From assembly GCA_963728295.1 (NCBI GenBank), contig CAVSKB010000007.1:30715-94714 (forward strand): a stretch of 64,000 nt of DNA, given 5' to 3'. How positions within the stretch are numbered: the stretch's first letter is position 1; each line of letters starts with the position of its first letter. Below are positions 1 to 9,304 of this stretch, piece after piece. The notes under the pieces were generated by a model. It was not told the origin of the DNA and did no database searches. It saw nothing but the letters and a program-made list of their open reading frames with translations. Made by a program: the position numbers and the translations under genes. Source of the DNA: DATJKD01 sp963728295. Lineage in GTDB: Bacteria; Pseudomonadota; Gammaproteobacteria; Steroidobacterales; Steroidobacteraceae.

Positions 1-986
1 CGCAAATCGGTGGAATGTACCGCGGCGATCGTTCGCGTAAGGAAACTCTGGTTGAATACGGATTCCGGTTGCCATCGGCGCTGGACAACCGGCCGTTACG
101 CTTCGACGAGTGGGAGTCGCTCGCGCCGCAGATGATTTTCGTCTCGGCGACGCCGGGCCCCTACGAGCGACAGCACTCTGGAGAGCTCGTGGAGCAGCTG
201 GTGAGGCCCACGGGGCTCGTCGACCCGGAGCTCGAGATTCGACCGGTGAGGACACAGGTCGACGACGTCCTTTCTGAGATCAGCAAGTGCGTTGCTCGCG
301 ACGAGCGGGTCCTCATCACGACGCTGACCAAGCGCATGGCTGAGGACCTGACCGAGTACCTCCATGAGCACGGCGTACGGGTCCGGTACCTGCATGCGGA
401 CATCGAGACGGTCGAGCGCGTGGAGATCATCCGTGATCTGCGCTTGGGTCGATTCGATGTCCTGGTCGGTATCAATCTGCTGCGCGAGGGCCTCGATATG
501 CCCGAGGTTGCCCTGGTGGCAATCCTTGACGCCGACAAAGAAGGGTTTCTGCGATCGGAGGGCTCGCTGATTCAGACGATCGGACGGGCCGCAAGAAACG
601 TCAACGGCCGTGCGATCCTGTACGCGGACCGGATAACCGGGTCGATCAGGCGGGCAGTAGACGAAACCAATCGCCGGCGAACCACGCAGATCGAACATAA
701 TCTTGCGCATGGAATCACCCCGCAATCCATCCGCAAGGCGGTGACGGATGTGATGGAGGGCGCGCGCTCCCGGGAGGAGAGCGGCAGGATCGGTCTCCAG
801 TCGGACGACGAACGGGGCATGATGTCACCGAGCATCGCTATGAAAACCATAAAGCGACTCGAGGGGGAAATGCAGCGCCACGCCCGCAATCTGGAGTTCG
901 AGGAAGCGGCCCGTCTCCGGGACGAGCTCGACCGGATTCGGAAATCGGCATTCGGTGATCCACGTAAATCGAACGCAGGAACGTAA
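1..986 (+). CDS. uvrB: UvrB, excinuclease ABC subunit B (C-terminal half, partial)
   Basis: C-terminal ~327 residues of the UvrB damage-verifying helicase of nucleotide excision repair. The frame is open to the left edge, so the N-terminal half lies outside the window. Visible are QIGGMYRGDR at the edge, SATPGPYE (nt ~141-170), LLREGLDMPEVALVAILDAD, the last helicase motif QTIGRAARNVNG (nt ~573-608) and a C-terminal UVR domain (nt ~840-950, LEFEEAARLRDEL), which in this family contacts UvrC. Its stop shares one base with the carA start (TAATG), so the two are probably cotranscribed, an odd partner for a repair gene. No frame break is seen. Identification is firm. Confidence 0.97.
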   Translation, partial: QIGGMYRGDRSRKETLVEYGFRLPSALDNRPLRFDEWESLAPQMIFVSATPGPYERQHSGELVEQLVRPTGLVDPELEIRPVRTQVDDVLSEISKCVARDERVLITTLTKRMAEDLTEYLHEHGVRVRYLHADIETVERVEIIRDLRLGRFDVLVGINLLREGLDMPEVALVAILDADKEGFLRSEGSLIQTIGRAARNVNGRAILYADRITGSIRRAVDETNRRRTTQIEHNLAHGITPQSIRKAVTDVMEGARSREESGRIGLQSDDERGMMSPSIAMKTIKRLEGEMQRHARNLEFEEAARLRDELDRIRKSAFGDPRKSNAGT

Positions 987-2116
987 TGAGCGCAAAGGTG
1001 TCGCGCGGATCCACCGACGTAATTCTCGAGCTCGAGGACGGCTCCAGGTACCAGGGGCGCTCCTTCGGAGGCGAGGCCGTCGTTGCCGGAGAGGTCGTCT
1101 TCAACACGGCGATGGCTGGGTACGTGGAATCGTTGACCGACCCTTCGTACCGAGGCCAGATCCTCGCGCTGACGTATCCGCTGGTCGGGAACTATGGTGT
1201 TCCAGGGCCCCGAGCAGCCGGCAGCCTCGATGGACCGTTCGAGTCCGGCAATATCCAGGCGAGCGGCCTGGTGGTGCAGTCCTATTGCGGACACCCGAGC
1301 CACCCCGCTTCGCGCCGAACGCTCGGACAATGGCTGTTGTCCGAGGGGGTTCCGGGATTGACCGGGATCGACACGCGTGCACTTACCTTGAGGCTCCGCG
1401 AGCAGGGCACCATGTCCGGCGTCCTGTTTCCCGCAGACATGGACAGCAAATCCGCCTGGGCAACTGCGCGCCGCGTCGAGATGACGAGGCAGGTGTTCCA
1501 CGACGTGGCGCCAACGGAAACGGTGACCTATGCCGGCGGTCCAACGCGGATCGTGCTGGTCGACTGCGGCGCAAAGGACCAGATCGTGCGGTCGTTGTTG
1601 CGCAGAGGGGCGACTGTCGTCCGAATTCCGTGGCACTCGGACGTTGCATCCTGCCTTTCCTCGGCAGACGGGCTGCTGATTGGAAATGGCCCGGGCGACC
1701 CTGCCGATCTCGACAGGTTGTCCAGCGCCGTTCGAGCGATTCTCGACACCTTCCCGGGTCCGGTATTCGGCGTCTGCCTGGGACACCAGATCCTGGCGAG
1801 GGCGATCGGTGCGAGCACATACAAGCTGCCGTACGGCCACCGCGGCATCAATCATCCCGTCCAGGAATCAGGCACGCACAGGGCATTCGTGACCAGTCAG
1901 AACCACGGATTTGCAGTCGACGACCGGACGCTGCCATCGGACTGGCGTGCCTGGATGGTGAACTTGAATGACGGCACAAATGAGGGCATCCGAGCCGCGG
2001 CAAGGCCGCACTGGAGCGTCCAGTTTCACCCTGAAGGCTCGCCAGGGCCGCAGGACTCGAGTTTCCTGTTCGACGAGTTCCTGGAGTGTGCAGGAGCACT
2101 CAGTCGTCGCGCATGA
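986..2116 (+). CDS. carA: Carbamoyl-phosphate synthase small (glutaminase) subunit, eukaryote-like type
   Basis: 376 aa, normal length for CarA, which releases ammonia from glutamine and passes it to CarB for carbamoyl phosphate. The N-terminal CPSase domain (residues ~10-140) is followed by a class I glutamine amidotransferase domain with nucleophile Cys264 (FGVCLGHQ) and His348/Glu350 (QFHPEGS). Several stretches (YGHRGINHPVQ, TSQNHGFAVDD, NDGTNEGI) resemble the glutaminase part of eukaryotic CAD/CPS more than E. coli CarA. That is recalled family knowledge, not a computed alignment. The start is fixed by overlap with the uvrB stop, and the gene overlaps carB by 4 bp (ATGA). It sits upstream of a carbamoyltransferase module, so it may feed glycan carbamoylation rather than only pyrimidine/arginine synthesis. 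Confidence 0.93.
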   Translation: MSAKVSRGSTDVILELEDGSRYQGRSFGGEAVVAGEVVFNTAMAGYVESLTDPSYRGQILALTYPLVGNYGVPGPRAAGSLDGPFESGNIQASGLVVQSYCGHPSHPASRRTLGQWLLSEGVPGLTGIDTRALTLRLREQGTMSGVLFPADMDSKSAWATARRVEMTRQVFHDVAPTETVTYAGGPTRIVLVDCGAKDQIVRSLLRRGATVVRIPWHSDVASCLSSADGLLIGNGPGDPADLDRLSSAVRAILDTFPGPVFGVCLGHQILARAIGASTYKLPYGHRGINHPVQESGTHRAFVTSQNHGFAVDDRTLPSDWRAWMVNLNDGTNEGIRAAARPHWSVQFHPEGSPGPQDSSFLFDEFLECAGALSRRA

Positions 2117-5100
2117 AGAGCTCCGCCAGTAAGCCGAGCGGAGCACCGCAGCGAGTATGCCTGCTGGGCTCCGGCGCACTGCACATCGGTCAGGCCGGCG
2201 AGTTCGACTATTCGGGCGCGCAAGCCCTCAAGGCGCTGCGGGAGGAGGGCATCTACTCGGTTCTGATCAACCCGAACATCGCGACCGTGCAGACAGACCC
2301 CAACCTTGCCAGTCGCGTCTACCTGACACCGGTGACACCGGATGCAGTCGCCGAAGTGCTCTCGGCCGAGCGTGCTGACGGGATCCTGCTGGGTTTCGGC
2401 GGCCAAACGGCACTCAACTGCGGGCTCGAGCTCGAGGCGCACGGCGTATTTCGCGAGCTTGGGGTGCGCGTACTCGGAACACCGGTCAGCAGCATCCGCG
2501 ACACCGAGGACCGGCAGCTGTTCGCCCGGCGCCTGCGGGAAATTGGTGTCCTGACGCCTCGAGGGGTCGCCTGCCGCAGCTACGAGGAAGGCGTTCAGGC
2601 GGCGAAGGAGCTGGGGTTTCCGATCATGCTGCGCGCAGGATTCGCACTTGGCGGCCGCGGAAGCGGAATCGTCGACGATGCCGCGCGATTCAGTCTCGTC
2701 CTCCGCAACGCGTTCGCTTCGGGTATTCAGCAGGTCCAGATCGAAGAGTGCCTATTCGGCTGGAAGGAGGTGGAGTACGAGGTCCTGCGCGATCGCCATG
2801 ACAACTGCATCGCGGTCTGCAATATGGAGAATCTCGATCCACTCGGTATTCACACCGGCGAGTCGATCGTCGTCGCCCCCTCGCAGACATTGAACGACAC
2901 GGAATACCAGTCACTCAGGTCCATCGCGCTCAAGACGATACGGCACCTCGGGATCATCGGCGAATGCAACATCCAGTTCGCCCTCGACCCAAAGAGCGAT
3001 GACTACAGGGTGATCGAGGTCAATGCACGCCTTTCGCGGTCCAGTGCCCTGGCGAGCAAGGCCACCGGATATCCGTTGGCATACGTCGCCGCCAAGCTGG
3101 CAATCGGGTACGGGCTGTCGGACATACCGAACAGCGTGACGGGAAAGACCACCGCTTTCTTCGAGCCGGCGCTCGACTACATCGTCTGCAAGGTGCCCGC
3201 GGTGGGACCTCACAAATTCCACGGCGCAATCAAGCAGATCGGCAGCGAGATGAAGAGCGTCGGCGAGGTGATGGCGATCGGCCGGTCCTTTCCAGAGGTC
3301 CTGCAAAAGGCGCTGCGCATGCTTGACATCGGCGTGCACGGCCTCGATCCAGACGCATACGAGTTCGAGGTGCTCAAGGACGAGCTCCGACAGGCGACTC
3401 CCCGGCGAATCTTTGGCGTCGCGAGGGCAATTGCGGACGGCTTGGAGACGCCGGAGATCGCGGAACTGACGCGCATCGACCCATGGTTCATTGACTCCCT
3501 GCGACCCGTGCTGCAGATGCACAGAAAGCTGCAGGAGCTGGGAGGCCTTCCCGCGGAGGCGGATCTCCGCGAGGCCAAGAAACTTGGGTTCAGCGATCGC
3601 GCCCTCGAGACTCTGACAAATGCGCCAGTGGGATCGGCGCGGGAACTGCGCACGCGGCATGGAATCCGGCCAAACCTCGCGCAGATCGACACGAGCGCCG
3701 GGGAGTTTCCGGCGGTCACGAATTACCTGTATGCGTCATACGGCGCGAGCTTTTCGGAGACTCGCATCTCAACGCGGCCGAAGATCATGCTGCTGGGTTC
3801 CGGCGTCTATCGAATCGGCTCAAGCGTGGAGTTTGACTGGAGCTGCGTCAATGCTGTCTCCGCGATCTCGCGGCTCGGCTATTCGACCATCATGGTCAAC
3901 TACAACCCGGAGACCGTCAGCACGGACTACGATGTCTGCGACGAACTGATCTTCGACGAGGTGAGTATCGAGTCGGTACTTGAGTTTGTCGAAATCGAGC
4001 AGCCGGTCGGGGTCGTGGTCAGCATGGGAGGGCAGGTACCAAACAACCTGGCCGTAAGACTCGCCGCTGCGGGCGTGCGGCTGCTCGGAACCGACGCTGC
4101 ACAGATAGATCGTGCTGAAGACCGGAATAAGTTCAGTCGGCTTCTGGACGAGCTGGCTATCGACCAACCTGCGTGGAGCCACGTTCTCAACGTCGAGCAA
4201 TCTCTTGCGGTCGTCGACCAACTGGGAGGCTTCCCGGTGCTCGTGCGGCCGAGTTACGTCTTGAGCGGGGCTGCGATGAGCGTCGCGCATGAGCCGAATG
4301 AGCTCGCCGAGATCCTGGGCCGAGCGAAGCGCGTCTCCCCGGATCATCCCGTTGTCATCTCGAAGTTCGAGATCAATGCGCGCGAATTTGAGGTCGATGC
4401 GGTTGCAAGCCAAGGCAAGCTGGTCGTGTGGGCAGCCTGCGAACACGTTGAGAACGCAGGGATACACAGTGGCGACGCCACGCTGATCCTTCCGCCGCAG
4501 CGAGTCTATGTATCGACGCTCCGGCAGATGCGGCAGATTGTCGCCAAGCTTGCTGAGGCCCTGGCGATCACGGGGCCGTTCAACGTGCAGTTCCTGGCGC
4601 GCGACAACCAGGTCAAGGTGATCGAGTGCAACCTGCGCGCCTCGCGGAGCTTTCCATTTGTGTCCAAGGTCGTAGGTTTCAACCTGGCGGAGGAAGCGGC
4701 CAGTCGGATGTTGGGTGCGGGTACGCCAGTCCAGCTGGATGCGATCAACCTCAACCATGTCGGCGTGAAGGTGTCGATGTTCTCGTTCGCCAGGCTCCAT
4801 GGGGTGGACCCGCTGCTTGGCGTGGAGATGTCGAGCACCGGAGAGGTCGGTTGTCTCGGCATGAACGTACACGAGGCCCTGTTGCAGGCCTTGACTGCCA
4901 CCGGATTCCGCCGGCCCAAGGCGGGTGTGCTGCTTTCGCTGGGGCCGGTCCCCCATAAGTATTCCTTCGCGGAGGATGCGCGGCTCATTGCCGACGTGCT
5001 GAAACTGCCGCTGTTTGCGACTCCAGGGACGGCCGAGATGCTGCAGCAGGTCGGCATTGCGTCTACGCCTGTGAGCAAGGACGATGGAACGGCAGGAAGC

Positions 5101-5322
5101 GGCGTGGACCTGATCGAACGTGGCGTCGTCGACCTGGTAATCAACGTGCCCCGGGAATACGACCGCTTGGGTCGGCCAGACGGGTATCAGATCCGGCGAA
5201 GAGCGGTCGAGTGCGGTGTGCCCCTGTTCACGGACCTGCAGCTCTCCAAGGCGTTGCTGGAGGCCCTGCGGTGGGCGGAGGGTAGAAAGGTCCCCAACCG
5301 CCCGATGGATGCATATTGGTGA
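2113..5322 (+). CDS. carB: Carbamoyl-phosphate synthase large subunit, eukaryote-like type
   Basis: 1069 aa, full-length CarB: two ATP-grasp synthetase halves plus a C-terminal MGS-like allosteric domain (~residues 940-1069). It makes carbamoyl phosphate from bicarbonate, ammonia and two ATP. Signature sites are of the eukaryotic kind: GSGALHIGQAGEFDYSG near the N-terminus, NARLSRSSALASKATGYPL from Asn304, and IECNLRASRSFPFVSK around Asn840. Bacterial CarB normally has N-P-R at both of the latter places. The ATG at 2113 overlaps the carA stop. An upstream in-frame ATG at 2086 is less likely because it lies inside carA. There is no frame break over 3.2 kb. Function is firm; the eukaryote-like affiliation is inferred from motifs. 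Confidence 0.95.
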   Translation: MKSSASKPSGAPQRVCLLGSGALHIGQAGEFDYSGAQALKALREEGIYSVLINPNIATVQTDPNLASRVYLTPVTPDAVAEVLSAERADGILLGFGGQTALNCGLELEAHGVFRELGVRVLGTPVSSIRDTEDRQLFARRLREIGVLTPRGVACRSYEEGVQAAKELGFPIMLRAGFALGGRGSGIVDDAARFSLVLRNAFASGIQQVQIEECLFGWKEVEYEVLRDRHDNCIAVCNMENLDPLGIHTGESIVVAPSQTLNDTEYQSLRSIALKTIRHLGIIGECNIQFALDPKSDDYRVIEVNARLSRSSALASKATGYPLAYVAAKLAIGYGLSDIPNSVTGKTTAFFEPALDYIVCKVPAVGPHKFHGAIKQIGSEMKSVGEVMAIGRSFPEVLQKALRMLDIGVHGLDPDAYEFEVLKDELRQATPRRIFGVARAIADGLETPEIAELTRIDPWFIDSLRPVLQMHRKLQELGGLPAEADLREAKKLGFSDRALETLTNAPVGSARELRTRHGIRPNLAQIDTSAGEFPAVTNYLYASYGASFSETRISTRPKIMLLGSGVYRIGSSVEFDWSCVNAVSAISRLGYSTIMVNYNPETVSTDYDVCDELIFDEVSIESVLEFVEIEQPVGVVVSMGGQVPNNLAVRLAAAGVRLLGTDAAQIDRAEDRNKFSRLLDELAIDQPAWSHVLNVEQSLAVVDQLGGFPVLVRPSYVLSGAAMSVAHEPNELAEILGRAKRVSPDHPVVISKFEINAREFEVDAVASQGKLVVWAACEHVENAGIHSGDATLILPPQRVYVSTLRQMRQIVAKLAEALAITGPFNVQFLARDNQVKVIECNLRASRSFPFVSKVVGFNLAEEAASRMLGAGTPVQLDAINLNHVGVKVSMFSFARLHGVDPLLGVEMSSTGEVGCLGMNVHEALLQALTATGFRRPKAGVLLSLGPVPHKYSFAEDARLIADVLKLPLFATPGTAEMLQQVGIASTPVSKDDGTAGSGVDLIERGVVDLVINVPREYDRLGRPDGYQIRRRAVECGVPLFTDLQLSKALLEALRWAEGRKVPNRPMDAYW

Positions 5323-5420
5323 CGCAGTCGTGGGCTTCGTGGCAGGTGAATAGGCGGGGCTACCGTCAATTAGGTAGCATGCGTCTGAGGTATCGACAGA
5401 AAAGCGCGGAGGCCCGCTAG

Positions 5421-5840
5421 ATGGGCCACGAAGACTACGCAAGGCAGGACAAGGTCGTCAGCTCGTCCAATCGGGCGTTCGGGCTGGTGTTCGCCTCAGT
5501 TTTCGCGCTGATCGGGTGTCTGCCCCTGCTGTTCGGGCGCGCCCTGAAGCCGTGGGCCGTTGCCACCTCCGGGATTTTCTTGCTGGCTGCGCTGTTGCTT
5601 CCCGCTGCGCTTGCTCCGCTCAATCGCCTCTGGACGAAGCTCGGACTCCTGCTGCATCACGTCATCAGCCCGGTTGCGCTCGCGATCGTGTTTTTTGTTG
5701 CAGTCGCACCGATGGGACTGTTGATGCGCATGTTCGGCAAGGATCCCCTCAGGTTGCGATTCGACCCGAATGCCACGACATACTGGATCGATCGCGAGCC
5801 ACCGGGTCCGCCGCCGCAGTCACTTCGTGACCAGTTCTAG
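5421..5840 (+). CDS. SxtJ-like small membrane protein
   Basis: 139 aa with the opening SSNRAFGLVFA and three hydrophobic segments (residues ~19-38, ~45-65 and ~80-105), followed by a polar tail with PGPPPQ. This matches the SxtJ family, named from saxitoxin clusters and regularly found between carbamoyltransferase genes in polysaccharide loci. Its biochemical role is unknown. It lies 98 bp after carB and 33 bp before the DUF5989 micro-protein, in the same direction as the carbamoyltransferase, so it is probably part of the same transcription unit. A role in membrane anchoring of the carbamoylation step is inference only. Confidence 0.8.
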   Translation: MGHEDYARQDKVVSSSNRAFGLVFASVFALIGCLPLLFGRALKPWAVATSGIFLLAALLLPAALAPLNRLWTKLGLLLHHVISPVALAIVFFVAVAPMGLLMRMFGKDPLRLRFDPNATTYWIDREPPGPPPQSLRDQF

Positions 5841-5873
5841 ACCAGTCATCAGACGACGATTCGAGGGACCAAG

Positions 5874-6023
5874 ATGAGCCTACCGGTAGAACTCTTCCGA
5901 TTCATGCGAGCCAGGCGGAAGTACTGGTTGGTGCCGATCCTCATCGTCATGCTGGCCCTTGGTGGGCTCATCGTTCTCGCGAAGGGATCCGCGGTGGCTC
6001 CCTTCATCTATACGCTTTTCTGA
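5874..6023 (+). CDS. DUF5989 family membrane micro-protein
   Basis: 49 aa: a short basic N-terminus (FRFMRARRKYW), one transmembrane helix (LVPILIVMLALGGLIVLA) and a short tail ending FIYTLF. Proteins of this layout (DUF5989) almost always sit directly before an SxtI/NodU-type carbamoyltransferase, as here (5-bp gap). The start is the first ATG after the SxtJ-like gene. No enzymatic motif is present; it is likely an inner-membrane subunit or anchor. The assignment rests on size, topology and context. Confidence 0.75.
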   Translation: MSLPVELFRFMRARRKYWLVPILIVMLALGGLIVLAKGSAVAPFIYTLF

Positions 6024-6028
6024 GTCGG

Positions 6029-7870
6029 ATGCGGGTGCTTGGAATTTCGGCGTTCTATCACGACAGCGCCGCTGCGCTCGTCGTCGACGGTGCCGTGGTC
6101 GCCGCCGCACAGGAGGAGCGATTCACACGCAAGAAGCACGATCCGGGGTTCCCTGTAAACGCGATCGCGTATTGCCTGCGCGAAGGCGGCGCGCAGGTTG
6201 ACGATATCGACGAAATCGCGTTCTACGACAAGCCGCTCCTCAAGTTCGAGCGCTTGCTGGAGACGTACCTTTCATTTGCCCCACGCGGGTTCAAGAGCTT
6301 TCGCATGGCCATACCTGTATGGCTGCGCGAAAAGCTGTTCCTGAAGGACCTGGTCATCGACGAGCTGGTTGCAATGGGTGGGTCGAAGAAGAGCCTGCAA
6401 TCCAGGCTCGTCTTTTCCGAGCACCACCTGTCGCACGCCGCGAGCGCCTATTTCCCGTCGCCGTTCGACGATGCGGTTGTTTTGACCATGGACGGAGTGG
6501 GGGAATGGGCCACGACCTCGCTCGCACAGGGTCGCGGCAGCAATCTCGAGGTACACAAGGAAATCCATTTTCCCCATTCGATCGGCTTGCTCTATTCGGC
6601 GTTCACCTATTACACCGGATTCAAGGTCAACTCCGGCGAATACAAGGTCATGGGGCTCGCGCCGTACGGGCAGCCCAGGTTCGTGCAAACGATCCTGGAC
6701 CACCTCGTCGACTTGAAGCCGGATGGAAGCTTCCGCCTCAACATGGACTACTTCGACTATTGCACTGGTCTCACGATGACCAATCAGCGTTTTGCGGACT
6801 TGTTCGGGGGGAGACCGCGTAAGGCCGAGGACAGGCTGACGCAGCGGGAGATGGACCTTGCGGCGTCGGTGCAAGTCGTCACGGAGGAAGTGGTGCTTCG
6901 CCTTACGAGGTCCCTTGCGAAGGAGTCGGGGAGTCGAAACCTGTGCCTGGCCGGCGGCGTTGCGCTGAATTGCGTTGCCAATGGCAAGGTGCTGCGCGAC
7001 GGAGCATTTCGCGACCTCTGGGTGCAACCGGCGGCCGGCGATGCCGGTGGTGCGCTCGGCGCGGCATTGGCCGCGTATCACCTATACGAGGGTCAGCCGC
7101 GGCCGACGAACGGGGTCGCCAGTGACCGAATGCACGGCTCCTACCTGGGCCCGGCATTTGCTCAGGACGACATCGAGAAACGACTGGCCGCGGCCCAGGC
7201 AAGGTTTACGGTCCTGGGTGAAGATGAGCTGCTGCGGGAGGCATCTCGCGCCCTGGCCGATGGTATGGCGCTCGGCTGGTTCCAAGGCCGCATGGAGTTC
7301 GGGCCACGTGCCCTTGGGGCCCGCTCCATCCTTGGCGATGCGCGCTCCTCGACGATGCAGTCGGTATTGAATCTGAAGGTCAAGTACCGTGAATCGTTTC
7401 GGCCGTTTGCGCCGTCCGTCCTGCGGGAGGACGTCGGGGACTGGTTCGACCTGGACTACGACAGCCCGTATATGCTGCTCGTGGCGGACGTGATCGGTAG
7501 CCGTCGTCGCTCGATGACGGCTGAGCAGGAAGCCCTGTTTGGGATCGACAAGCTCAATGTACCTCGGTCCGAGATTCCGGCAGTGACCCACGTGGACTAT
7601 TCTGCCCGGATCCAGACGGTGCACCGGGAGACGAATCCCCGATACCACGCATTGCTGACGAAGTTCAAGGAATTGACTGGCTGCCCGGTTGTCGTCAACA
7701 CCAGTTTCAACGTTCGGGGAGAGCCGATCGTCGGGTCGCCTGAAGATGCATTCCGCTGCTTCATGGGCACCGAGATCGAGCGTTTGGCGATTGGCAGTTG
7801 CTGGCTTCGGAAGGAAGACCAGGATCCCTCGCTGAAGAAGAACTACGAGACGGCCTTCGAGCTCGACTGA
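6029..7870 (+). CDS. O-carbamoyltransferase, SxtI/NodU/CmcH family
   Basis: 613 aa, typical for the family that moves a carbamoyl group from carbamoyl phosphate, via carbamoyl-adenylate, to a hydroxyl of a sugar or secondary metabolite. The N-terminal ASKHA-like domain begins GISAFYHDSAAALV and carries the metal-site block HHLSHAASAYF (His132, His133) and LTMDGVGEW. The C-terminal YrdC-like domain (~residues 390-613) has ALGARSILGDAR, RPFAPSVL and NTSFNVRGEPIV. The gene is intact. Together with the upstream carAB and the SxtJ/DUF5989 pair it suggests a self-supplied carbamoylation module for a surface glycan. The acceptor is unknown. Confidence 0.92.
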   Translation: MRVLGISAFYHDSAAALVVDGAVVAAAQEERFTRKKHDPGFPVNAIAYCLREGGAQVDDIDEIAFYDKPLLKFERLLETYLSFAPRGFKSFRMAIPVWLREKLFLKDLVIDELVAMGGSKKSLQSRLVFSEHHLSHAASAYFPSPFDDAVVLTMDGVGEWATTSLAQGRGSNLEVHKEIHFPHSIGLLYSAFTYYTGFKVNSGEYKVMGLAPYGQPRFVQTILDHLVDLKPDGSFRLNMDYFDYCTGLTMTNQRFADLFGGRPRKAEDRLTQREMDLAASVQVVTEEVVLRLTRSLAKESGSRNLCLAGGVALNCVANGKVLRDGAFRDLWVQPAAGDAGGALGAALAAYHLYEGQPRPTNGVASDRMHGSYLGPAFAQDDIEKRLAAAQARFTVLGEDELLREASRALADGMALGWFQGRMEFGPRALGARSILGDARSSTMQSVLNLKVKYRESFRPFAPSVLREDVGDWFDLDYDSPYMLLVADVIGSRRRSMTAEQEALFGIDKLNVPRSEIPAVTHVDYSARIQTVHRETNPRYHALLTKFKELTGCPVVVNTSFNVRGEPIVGSPEDAFRCFMGTEIERLAIGSCWLRKEDQDPSLKKNYETAFELD

Positions 7871-7874
7871 GCCT

Positions 7875-9230
7875 GTGTTCGCTGCCAGGGTGCTGAAGAC
7901 GGAAGGTACGTTGCTGTCGATTGCCATCGGCGTGTTCCTTATCGCGCTTGGCATCATCGTTTCCGCCGAGTTTCTCGACAGCACAATTTTCCTGCAGGGA
8001 ACCATCGCAGGCACGGATCGACGCGCGCCCGCCTGGATGGTTATTCGCGTGCTGCTCGTCCTTGCGGGCCTGTACTTGCTCGTTCGACGCCCCACGGTCA
8101 GCGTCAAAGACCTTGCCTCCATGGCGGCGGTTGCTGCGATCGCGGCAGGCGTCGGTGCGGTCGCGGTGCAGTTTGTGCTCTCCGCGACTCCGGTAGTCAG
8201 CGGCTGGCGATCGTTTGCACCTGCTGACCAGCAGAACTCACTTGGCTTTCGCGGTCGACCGATTTCGTATACTGATACCGACTTCGTCGTCGTACTGGTC
8301 GGCGACTCGCAGGTCGAAGCGATGTCCATGGAAATGGACTCGATGCCCGAGACACGCCTGGAACACTACCTGAAGACGCAGGGTGTGCCCGCGAGAGCCT
8401 TTAGTGTTGCCGCTGGAGGATACGGGCAGGATCAGCAACTGCTCGGGTTGGAGAAGTTTTTTGGGAAGTTTCGTGCAGACCTTGTGGTCCTGTGGGAGAC
8501 ACCGGCAAACGATATCTGGAACAACCAGTTCCTGACCAACATGTTCTCCTGGCACTCGAAGCCGTCCTATTGGCTGGAAGGCGGCGAGCTGCGCGGTCCG
8601 ACTGCACGGCTTGGCGACCAGTTATGTGCTTCCAAGATCGTCGTGGTGGCGATGTGGTGCCAGGTGGTGTCGCTGCCGCACCAGGCGCGGACATGGGAGC
8701 GCAGGCTGCCTTCTCCATTCGTGCCGCTGGACCATTGGGATGGCGCGGTCAACCTGGAGTGGCAACAGCGGTGGGATTCCAATCGGGGCTTCATGCGAGA
8801 CGAGAACCTCGCGACCGAGCAGAGCCACATGGCGATCGACCTTACGCCTGCGAGCAAGCGCATGGAATACGGGATCGAGTTGACTCGAGCGCTGTTGTTC
8901 CGGATCAAGGCACTTGCGGAGGCGCATGGCGCAGGATTCGTTGCGTTCCAGACTGTCGGAAGGCGGGATCCGCCAGTCACCGACGGGATGTACTTGTTGA
9001 ACGGCAAGTACTACCGAGTGTCGGATGGTCAGGCCGCAACGATCTGGCGAAAGATCAACAGCGGCTTGGAGTCGCTGGACGTGAGGGTCGCCACCAATGA
9101 CTGGAAGGTTTCGCCGGACGACGCGCACTTGAACAAGGCCGCGACCGACCAGGTTATGCGCGACCTTGCGGATCGGCTCATTCCGCATGTTTCGCGGCAC
9201 GTGCGTGCACAGCCGGACGCCAGTGACTGA
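7875..9230 (+). CDS. Membrane-anchored SGNH/GDSL hydrolase-like protein
   Basis: 451 aa with a GTG start 4 bp after the carbamoyltransferase stop. Three hydrophobic segments (about residues 13-35, 53-73 and 80-110) precede an SGNH-type domain: VGDSQ with nucleophile candidate Ser145 and a C-terminal DDAH (Asp415-His418) that supplies the expected D-x-x-H. The family includes acetylesterases and O-acetyl-modifying proteins of glycans, with the catalytic domain probably periplasmic. Position as last gene of the carbamoylation module suggests glycan modification. The block WETPANDIW may correspond to the Asn site. Exact substrate is unknown. Confidence 0.7.
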   Translation: MFAARVLKTEGTLLSIAIGVFLIALGIIVSAEFLDSTIFLQGTIAGTDRRAPAWMVIRVLLVLAGLYLLVRRPTVSVKDLASMAAVAAIAAGVGAVAVQFVLSATPVVSGWRSFAPADQQNSLGFRGRPISYTDTDFVVVLVGDSQVEAMSMEMDSMPETRLEHYLKTQGVPARAFSVAAGGYGQDQQLLGLEKFFGKFRADLVVLWETPANDIWNNQFLTNMFSWHSKPSYWLEGGELRGPTARLGDQLCASKIVVVAMWCQVVSLPHQARTWERRLPSPFVPLDHWDGAVNLEWQQRWDSNRGFMRDENLATEQSHMAIDLTPASKRMEYGIELTRALLFRIKALAEAHGAGFVAFQTVGRRDPPVTDGMYLLNGKYYRVSDGQAATIWRKINSGLESLDVRVATNDWKVSPDDAHLNKAATDQVMRDLADRLIPHVSRHVRAQPDASD

Positions 9231-9304
9231 CAGCGTGTTTCCCGTCAGGAAGGGGCAAACTTCCTTACAAGCTTGCCTTCGTGTATCGTTCGCCGCCCGA
9301 TCAT

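Noticed and set aside
572..1855. 427-codon minus-strand frame opposite uvrB/carA
   Set aside because: Shadow of the real genes in GC-rich sequence; no motif, and carA on the other strand is certain.
3820..5442. 540-codon minus-strand frame opposite carB
   Set aside because: Antisense of conserved carB codons; no ribosome site or domain.
7082..8329. 415-codon minus-strand frame across the carbamoyltransferase and SGNH genes
   Set aside because: Crosses two certain genes in antisense and shows no domain.
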